From positions 1-6,052 of the forward strand of contig JAKBQK010000515.1 of NCBI GenBank assembly GCA_021835265.1: a stretch of 6,052 bases of DNA, in the 5' to 3' direction. This DNA is from Thermoplasmata archaeon (lineage in GTDB: Archaea > Thermoplasmatota > Thermoplasmata > Thermoplasmatales > Thermoplasmataceae). The translations under genes were made by a program, and so were the position numbers. The notes beneath the pieces are model-generated. The model was not told the origin of the DNA. It did not search any database and was given only the letters and a program-made list of their open reading frames with translations. Below, one piece after another: positions 1 through 4,098 of the stretch. Position 1 is the stretch's first letter. Each line of letters begins with the position of its first letter.

Positions 1-577
1 CCAACGAATTCTTAATATTTTCGTCAAATCTGTATTTTTCCAATATTGATCTTGAAAATATGCTAAATGGTTCAATGTTTAAAAAACCATACGCTTTATT
101 ACGAAAGATAAAAAAGTTTGAAAGTCCGTTCTTCTTAAACTGTAACCATCTCTTAAATGCAAATATTGGAAGCCTGTTAAGCACTGAAGAGAAAAACAGA
201 TACTCAAAGCTACTATCAGTTATGGAAAACTTGTTTATATAACCATTCAGATATTTTGGAACATATACAAACTCTATCGCCTCATTAAACTGTTTGATAG
301 TTTTATATGCTTCAACTATCTTCAATGGATTTGAAAATTGTATATTATCCGTTGATAATGTAATTATTTTATATCCACTATCCAATGCTTTTTGTATTCC
401 AAAATTCATATTCTTCGAAAAATGAAAATTTGTAGAATGATCTTCGATGATTAATACGTCTCCCAACTCTTCACGTTCTATAAATTGAAAATATTGAGAT
501 TCTATGAATACATCTTTATACATAACTGGAATAACAAAACAATTTGTGTTATTGTTATCGATTATTTTATAATCCAT
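1..577 (-). CDS. GT2-family glycosyltransferase, N-terminal part (runs off left edge)
   Basis: The minus strand is open from ATG 577-575 to the window edge: 192 codons and no stop, so the C-terminus is missing. The product resembles a GT-A fold family 2 glycosyltransferase, a cytoplasmic or membrane-associated enzyme that transfers a sugar from a nucleotide-sugar to a glycan acceptor. Supporting features are an early strand with IPVMYKD (residues 16-22), the hydrophobic strand VLIIEDHS (41-48), the rhamnosyltransferase-like segment with NMNFGIQKALDSGYK (56-70), and then IITLSTDN (71-78), where D77 stands where the metal-binding DXD motif is expected. A later SIFSRSILEKYRFDEN stretch (172-187) matches the 'own-residue, FDE' region near the GT2 acceptor site. 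The start is supported by a TATA box about 30 bp upstream and no Shine-Dalgarno, so the gene is probably leaderless. It diverges from the GT4 gene at about 859. The family is fairly sure; the donor and acceptor are unknown. Confidence 0.8.
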   Translation of the reverse strand, partial: MDYKIIDNNNTNCFVIPVMYKDVFIESQYFQFIEREELGDVLIIEDHSTNFHFSKNMNFGIQKALDSGYKIITLSTDNIQFSNPLKIVEAYKTIKQFNEAIEFVYVPKYLNGYINKFSITDSSFEYLFFSSVLNRLPIFAFKRWLQFKKNGLSNFFIFRNKAYGFLNIEPFSIFSRSILEKYRFDENIKNSL

Positions 578-603
578 TAATGTCACTTCATCATAGATGA
601 TGA

Positions 604-614
604 TATTATATATT
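604..614 (-). promoter_or_regulatory. Archaeal TATA box for the minus-strand GT2 gene
   Basis: On the minus strand this reads AATATATAATA, a good archaeal TATA element. Its centre is about 31 bp upstream of the ATG at 577, which puts the expected transcription start a few bases before or at the start codon. No Shine-Dalgarno lies between, which fits a leaderless or nearly leaderless mRNA. Prediction only. Confidence 0.55.
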
Positions 615-615
615 C

Positions 616-652
616 TTTTTAGTCAGTTCTGATTCCATGAACTGGCTAAAAA
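616..652. repeat. Imperfect inverted repeat beside the GT2 promoter
   Basis: The arms TTTTTAGTCAGTTC (616-629) and GAACTGGCTAAAAA (639-652) are reverse complements except for one position, which would be a G-U pair in RNA. The spacer is 9 nt (630-638). The repeat starts two bases upstream of the TATA box of the minus-strand gene, where the BRE element or an operator would sit. It could be a regulator-binding palindrome, a hairpin end left by a small mobile element, or a terminator-like hairpin. It does not follow any gene end in this window, so terminator is the least likely reading. Confidence 0.6.
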
Positions 653-845
653 TATTATACAAGATCACAGATATGTTCAGAGAGAGGTATCCTTAATATT
701 ACACATAATTCTGGACACTACGTTAGCGTAAAATAATTAGTCTATTTTAACCATCACCTAATAATCTCAAAAAATATAAAGTTAATACATATTCAATGAA
801 AAAGTAAATATCACAATGTTAATTATTTACGATAAGAATATAAAA

Positions 846-881
846 ATGGTGAGGATAAATAGACAGAAAATCTCTTTATAG
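846..881 (+). other. Probable frameshifted 5' end of the GT4 gene
   Basis: An ATG at 846 opens a short frame, MVRINRQKISL, that stops at 879-881. The GT4 frame is open from 859, one frame over, and contains no ATG, GTG or TTG before 1111. If one A is removed from the AAAA run at 867-870, the ATG at 846 reads straight into the GT4 frame as MVRINRQK-SLYRTILVN. A 1-nt insertion (natural mutation or sequencing error) or a +1 frameshift is therefore the simplest explanation. An atypical start such as ATA or ACG near 859-886 is the alternative. A weak TATA-like AATATAAAA lies at 837-845. Confidence 0.5.
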
Positions 882-1932
882 AACGATACTAGTAAATGCC
901 CCTAGGGGAAGTGGTATCGGTACTTTTGGCTCGAAATTTAAAGCGGAGTTTGAGAAAAAAGCAGTTGTTGATTTTATTGAGATCAATCCCACATGGAAGG
1001 GTTTACTTTCCCTTTGGCTCAAATTATGGAATCGAAATATTGGAATTATATTTAATCTTGGGTTTACTTCATTTGGAAAATCAATATATAAAAATTTCTT
1101 AAATTTTCTCATGCTAAAATTATATTCTATAATAAATCCATCCCAATCAATAATACTACATGATTCCATAGATACTTCTAATTTAGAATATTCTGGTTAT
1201 TCAAATTCCAAATTATTACCACTCGGGGGATATATAGCTACCAAAATGCTCAAAGACTATAACATTTTTGTGTTTTCAAAAATTTTTCACGACGTATTAA
1301 AGAATAAATATGGATTTACCAATGTAAATTATTTTCCATTTCCGAGCGAAACTGAAATGCTAATGGAGTGTTACGGTTTTCAAAAAAAACCTCTTTTGCT
1401 CAATTTGGGTTACATTGCCCCTTATAAGGGACTAGATATTTTACCAGAAATTAAGAATAAATTAGATAATATTGAGACAATCATTGTAGGAAACTTTTAT
1501 GAGGTTTTTCTATCTACTAAAGAAGGCCCTAAGTATAAAGAGGATTTGATGAGTTTAATGGATAGAAGCGGAGTTAAGCTAGTCGGATATTTAGAAGAGG
1601 AGAGAGTAATAGAGCTTATAAAAAAATATCGAACAATCGCTATACTACCATATATTTCAGGATATAATGCAAGTTATTCGGCACTATTTTTTATAAAACT
1701 TGGAATACCAATAGTGGCAACTAATTTGGAATTGTTTTCAGAGATTAAAAACAATGGTGGTGGAATAATATTGGCCGACAGAACTCCAGATAACATTGCT
1801 ATTGCTGTTCTTGAAATACTGAATTCTCGAGATTTAGCAGAAAGTCTAATTGAAAACGATAGGGAATATTGCTCAAAATATTCTATCAAAAAATTTTGTG
1901 AATTCATGATTAACGAGGCAAAAACCTCTTGA
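859..1932 (+). CDS. GT4-like glycosyltransferase, 5' start abnormal, 3' end at IS110 junction
   Basis: The frame is open for 358 codons from 859, close to normal GT4 length. The first standard start is ATG 1111, giving 273 residues, but that would remove most of the N-terminal Rossmann domain. The 84 codons before 1111 look authentic: TILVNAPRGSGIGTFGSKF begins like a GT-B enzyme with a glycine-rich loop. Numbering from ATG 1111, HDSID (17-21) and FVFSKIFHDVL (53-63) fit the domain linker region. LNLGYIAPYKGLDILPEI (97-114) is the GT4 donor-domain signature. VKLVGYLEEERVIELIKKY (155-173) and GYNASYSALFFIKLGIPIVAT (184-204) cover the region of the EX7E motif, but both usual glutamates are absent. 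It should transfer a sugar from a nucleotide-sugar in the cytoplasm; the substrate is unknown. The last codons (from about 1912) may come from the IS110 remnant. It may be a damaged gene: the 5' end seems frameshifted and the 3' end altered. Confidence 0.75.
   Translation: MDRKSLYRTILVNAPRGSGIGTFGSKFKAEFEKKAVVDFIEINPTWKGLLSLWLKLWNRNIGIIFNLGFTSFGKSIYKNFLNFLMLKLYSIINPSQSIILHDSIDTSNLEYSGYSNSKLLPLGGYIATKMLKDYNIFVFSKIFHDVLKNKYGFTNVNYFPFPSETEMLMECYGFQKKPLLLNLGYIAPYKGLDILPEIKNKLDNIETIIVGNFYEVFLSTKEGPKYKEDLMSLMDRSGVKLVGYLEEERVIELIKKYRTIAILPYISGYNASYSALFFIKLGIPIVATNLELFSEIKNNGGGIILADRTPDNIAIAVLEILNSRDLAESLIENDREYCSKYSIKKFCEFMINEAKTS
1902..1911. repeat. Direct repeat ATTCATGATT, copy at the right end of the IS remnant
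   Basis: ATTCATGATT here is identical to 2806-2815, in the same orientation, and the two copies bracket the IS110 remnant. This copy lies inside the GT4 coding frame (EFMI). IS110 elements usually make no target duplication, so it may be a shared donor/target recognition sequence, a duplication, or chance in A+T-rich DNA. Confidence 0.4.
1923..1930 (+). repeat. Subterminal inverted repeat, right-end copy (AACCTCTT)
   Basis: AACCTCTT reads inward from the right end. Its partner is on the minus strand at 2794-2787. Each copy is separated from the flanking 10-bp direct repeat by 11 nt. IS1111-group members of the IS110 family are known for subterminal inverted repeats; whether this element belongs there is not established. 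Confidence 0.35.
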
Positions 1933-2570
1933 TATAGAAACACCCTTCCCAATTGATGCAAGTTGATCCTGTATCTTCGATACACGTGCATTAATGTCAT
2001 TGAACTGTGATATGAGATCTGTAAGAACCATGTTGTCAGCATCTGACATTCTCCTTGAGGATTCCAGTATCATGTTGAGGGATCGTTTGCCAAATATATC
2101 TGATGAGGGTATTGATATTCCATTCCGTGTTAGAACTGCATGAACCCGGTTCTTTATGGCGGTTATATCTTCACCCAGCGATCTTCTGTATCTTATCATA
2201 GTTCTCATATCATCTATCTCCTTTGTTGGAAGATATGATTCCGGAAGATCACCTGTACGGAGTAATCTTGCCAGTATTCTGGCATCATTCTTGTCAGTCT
2301 TCTTCTTCGAACTGGATATGAGTTTTAACTCCTTTGAATTTGCAAGGTGAATGTTGAATCCATTATCTCTTAACATATGGGCAATATATTTCCCAGTTGT
2401 TGAAGTTTCCACTGCAATTTCTGTATCTATGGCATACTTCTTCATGAAAGCTGTCCAGTTCTCCTCTGTGTTATCCATCTTATATTCTTCTACAATCTTT
2501 CCATCATTATCTGTCACACAGATATATTCGCTAAGTTTATGTGCATCAATGCCTAAATATCTCATGTTAC

Positions 2571-2576
2571 CACCTC
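2571..2576 (-). promoter_or_regulatory. Shine-Dalgarno GAGGTG for the recombinase
   Basis: GAGGTG lies 5 nt before ATG 2565 and fixes that start. It contrasts with the leaderless look of the neighbouring glycosyltransferase genes, and it fits a recombinase translated from a transcript that begins far upstream in the structured leader. Confidence 0.7.
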
Positions 2577-2643
2577 GGTAATTCCTAGAAATGTGTGGCC
2601 GGTAAACACTCTACTATTCGTCCTCGTGCAAGGGCATGGTGTC

Positions 2644-2800
2644 GGTCCGCAAGTTGCTAACCTATTTGGCGAGTTCGAAACTCAAAGATCAGATCAGCAA
2701 CCTTTCCCGGACCCGTACTCCACAAGTTGTGGAGTACGATCAAAGAAGTCTAAGAATTACTCGAACTAAAACCTGAACTACCCCCTAAGAGGTTCCGAGT
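2644..2800 (-). ncRNA. Candidate IS110 bridge RNA in the recombinase leader
   Basis: IS110 elements encode a guide (bridge) RNA in the non-coding end, in many members upstream of the recombinase. This region sits there, has no ORF, and folds strongly on the minus strand. Stem A: ACTCGGAACCT (2800-2790) with AGGTT (2774-2770) and TTCGAGT (2765-2759), leaving a 15-nt loop at 2789-2775. Stem B: a perfect 10-bp hairpin, CGTACTCCAC (2738-2729) with GTGGAGTACG (2723-2714), loop AACTT. Stem C: GGTCCG (2713-2708) pairs with CGGACC (2649-2644); nested inside it AGGTTGCT (2703-2696) pairs with AGCAACTT (2658-2651, one G-U); and inside that GAGTT (2683-2679) pairs with AACTC (2675-2671). The large internal loops at 2695-2684 and 2670-2659 and the loop of stem A are candidate guide loops. 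The transcript may extend toward 2600. The structure is seen; the function is inferred from family and position. Confidence 0.6.
2787..2794 (-). repeat. Subterminal inverted repeat, left-end copy (AACCTCTT)
   Basis: Minus-strand AACCTCTT, partner of 1923-1930 on the plus strand, 11 nt inside the direct repeat at 2806-2815. It overlaps the first stem of the candidate bridge RNA, so the match could reflect guide-loop or end recognition as well as end symmetry. Confidence 0.35.
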
Positions 2801-2805
2801 TAAGG

Positions 2806-2815
2806 ATTCATGATT
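2806..2815. repeat. Direct repeat ATTCATGATT, copy at the left end of the IS remnant
   Basis: Identical to 1902-1911 and in the same orientation. Joining the two copies (removing 1912-2815) would continue the GT4 frame as EFMI-YAYTGFCTLSL and stop at 2849-2851, giving a C-terminal tail of natural length. This fits insertion close to the 3' end of the GT4 gene but does not prove it. Confidence 0.4.
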
Positions 2816-2860
2816 TATGCATACACTGGATTTTGTACATTATCATTATGAAAATACAAT

Positions 2861-2869
2861 AATACTTAT
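2861..2869 (+). promoter_or_regulatory. Possible TATA box for the 2893 glycosyltransferase
   Basis: AATACTTAT is centred about 28 bp upstream of the GTG at 2893, the spacing expected for a leaderless archaeal transcript. The match to a TATA consensus is moderate. The 78-bp stretch 2816-2892 between the IS end and this gene is A+T-rich and holds nothing else recognisable. Confidence 0.4.
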
Positions 2870-2892
2870 CTTCAAAATTTAAATGCACCTTT

Positions 2893-4035
2893 GTGAATAA
2901 ACTAAGAATTGCAATAATTATTCCTTATTTACATAAAATTGAAGGTAACAAAACAGCTCTAACTTTAAGTTCCCAATTAATCAAAGAGGGACACGCTGTA
3001 ACAATTATAACATGGAAAATTACATGGACTATATTTGAAAAATTGACGAAAATTAACCCAGATATGAAAATAAAATTCCATAAAAAAATCAAAAAAGGAA
3101 GATTTGGGATTATATTTGCAATTAAGTATCAACTTCTTAAAGGAGTTGATCGTAAACTATCAAATATAATCTTACATGAAAATACATCTTCTAAATTTGA
3201 TTTTGTCATAGTTCCATCTAATGAGGGAAAATGGATTGGGCAATACATAAAGAATGATAAACAGAAAGAAAAACCAATCACAATGGTAACGATTATGGAA
3301 CTCCATGAAAATGGCATGTTTTTGTTTCAAAGAAGTAGGAGACTTAAAATAGCATCTTTTCTGTTTTACCCAATATTTTTCATACTTCAAATGTTTGAAG
3401 ATAAAAGAATAAGATCGTTTGATATCATAACCGCAAATTCAAAATGGACGACACAATCATTATCATATTTTTATGGATTAAATTCGAAGATAGTGGTGAA
3501 TTTCTATGATTCTGAGGTATTCAATGATCAACTTAATTATAAAAATGTTGAAAAAAGATATATTGCGATTCCAACGGTTAGCATTACAGAGAAGCATAAG
3601 AAAATAATTGAAAAACTAGCTAAAGATGGAATTAATATAATCGCCTTTGGAAGCAGAAAAATAAATAACGAAAAGTATCTTGGGTTTGTAACTGATGAAA
3701 AATTAAGAGATATTCTAACCAACGCCTCTGCAACACTATTTCTGTTTGATTATGAAGCATTTGGTTTAATCCCTCTTGAATCTCTTATTTGCGGTACACC
3801 GGTTATTACAGAGCCAAAACTCGGTGTATATGAAGAATACAATAACTGCCAAGATGTACACTTTGCAGAAAAATATGATGATATCAAGGCGCTCTGTAAT
3901 AATTTTTTGAATTTGGAAAAAACTTCCAACTCCAGAAATAGATGCATTGAATGGGCTAAGCAGTATAATCCTGAGACTGTTACAAAGAAAATTCTAAAAG
4001 CGTATGAAAACGCAAAAAAAGTGGAACTACAATAA
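2893..4035 (+). CDS. GT4-family glycosyltransferase (GT-B fold)
   Basis: A complete gene of 380 codons, normal for family 4. The start is GTG 2893: the nearby ATG 2883 stops after five codons, and the protein then opens properly with LRIAIIIPYLHKIEGNKTALTLSSQLIKEGH (4-34), the first Rossmann strand and loop of a GT-B enzyme. The linker region includes FDIITANSKWTTQSL (176-190), the usual 'd.iia.S.w...' segment. The C-terminal donor domain has IIAFGSRK (249-256), LGFVTDEKLRDILTNASATLFLF (263-285) and the EX7E motif E288-AFGLIPL-E296, followed by CGTPVITEP (300-308). These point to retaining transfer of a sugar from a nucleotide-sugar in the cytoplasm. No signal peptide is seen; a hydrophobic stretch at 155-168 may bind the membrane. 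It stands alone between the IS remnant and the GT-C-like gene (63-bp gap) and takes part in the same glycan locus by context. The sugar and acceptor are unknown. Confidence 0.88.
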   Translation: MNKLRIAIIIPYLHKIEGNKTALTLSSQLIKEGHAVTIITWKITWTIFEKLTKINPDMKIKFHKKIKKGRFGIIFAIKYQLLKGVDRKLSNIILHENTSSKFDFVIVPSNEGKWIGQYIKNDKQKEKPITMVTIMELHENGMFLFQRSRRLKIASFLFYPIFFILQMFEDKRIRSFDIITANSKWTTQSLSYFYGLNSKIVVNFYDSEVFNDQLNYKNVEKRYIAIPTVSITEKHKKIIEKLAKDGINIIAFGSRKINNEKYLGFVTDEKLRDILTNASATLFLFDYEAFGLIPLESLICGTPVITEPKLGVYEEYNNCQDVHFAEKYDDIKALCNNFLNLEKTSNSRNRCIEWAKQYNPETVTKKILKAYENAKKVELQ

Positions 4036-4064
4036 TTTTAGAAAGAAATTCAACAATAAAATTA

Positions 4065-4073
4065 TTATATAAT
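4065..4073 (+). promoter_or_regulatory. TATA box for the GT-C-like gene
   Basis: TTATATAAT is centred about 30 bp upstream of ATG 4099 in an otherwise non-coding 63-bp gap. No Shine-Dalgarno precedes the ATG. This is a classical arrangement for a leaderless archaeal gene with its own promoter, so the gene need not depend on read-through from the GT4 gene upstream. Confidence 0.65.
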
Positions 4074-4098
4074 ATTATAAAATGTCCTTTGCAAACAA

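Larger units (their letters stand above)
1873..2565 (-). pseudogene. Truncated IS110-family recombinase (DEDD N-terminal domain only)
   Basis: The frame starts at ATG 2565 with a strong Shine-Dalgarno 5 nt upstream. The first 208 or so residues are a typical IS110 transposase N-terminal region with a RuvC-like DEDD fold. The acidic tetrad is visible: D7 in LGIDAHK, E53 in AVETSTTGKY, and D91 and D94 in KKTDKNDARILARLL. A coiled or helical stretch follows (about 175-205, ending KIQDQLASIGKG). After about residue 208 (near position 1940) the frame reads into DNA that is also the end of the GT4 gene and stops at 1873, so the last 20-odd residues are not transposase. The C-terminal Transposase_20 domain, with the helix-hairpin-helix SIPG region and catalytic serine, is missing. 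Full-length enzymes use a bridge RNA to recombine element ends with target DNA. This copy should be inactive for recombination, although the RuvC-like half might still bind RNA or DNA. Confidence 0.9.
1912..2805 (-). mobile_element. Defective IS110-family insertion sequence (internally deleted)
   Basis: The remnant consists of a GC-richer structured leader (2566-2805) followed on the minus strand by the N-terminal half of an IS110-family DEDD recombinase (2565 to about 1940). IS110 elements are normally about 1.2-1.6 kb with a recombinase of roughly 330-400 residues, so several hundred bases are missing. The proposed ends rest on a 10-bp direct repeat outside (1902-1911, 2806-2815) and on an 8-bp inverted repeat AACCTCTT (1923-1930 plus, 2794-2787 minus), each exactly 11 nt inside the direct repeat. 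The terminal stretches share the pattern TAAC-(T/GA)-GG-...-AACCTCTT. The element is probably unable to move by itself, because the C-terminal domain carrying the catalytic serine is gone. The presence of an IS110 remnant is sure; the exact ends are inferred. Confidence 0.7.

Noticed and set aside
60..242. 60-codon plus-strand open frame
   Set aside because: It lies antisense within the GT2 glycosyltransferase, whose minus-strand frame has clear family motifs over the whole stretch.
653..845. Small gene or RNA in the divergent intergenic region
   Set aside because: Stops are frequent in all frames, there is no strong stem beyond a 4-bp TACG/CGTA pair near 720-731, and only weak TATA-like sequences are present.
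876..1169. 97-codon minus-strand frame and a 68-codon plus-strand frame at 896-1102
   Set aside because: Both overlap the N-terminal part of the GT4 frame, which carries recognisable GT-B motifs; neither has recognisable content.
2156..2581. Two adjacent plus-strand frames opposite the recombinase
   Set aside because: They are antisense shadows of the IS110 DEDD domain, which has all four acidic residues in order.
2660..2690. tRNA T-arm-like sequence (GAGTTCGAAACTC)
   Set aside because: TTCGAAA looks like a T-loop, but there is no 5-bp T stem of the right form, no acceptor stem and no anticodon arm at the right distance. The segment is better explained as the inner hairpin of the IS leader RNA.
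2714..2738. Perfect 10-bp hairpin as a transcription terminator
   Set aside because: It lacks a following T tract on either strand and lies inside the IS110 leader with other stems, so a structural RNA element is the better reading.
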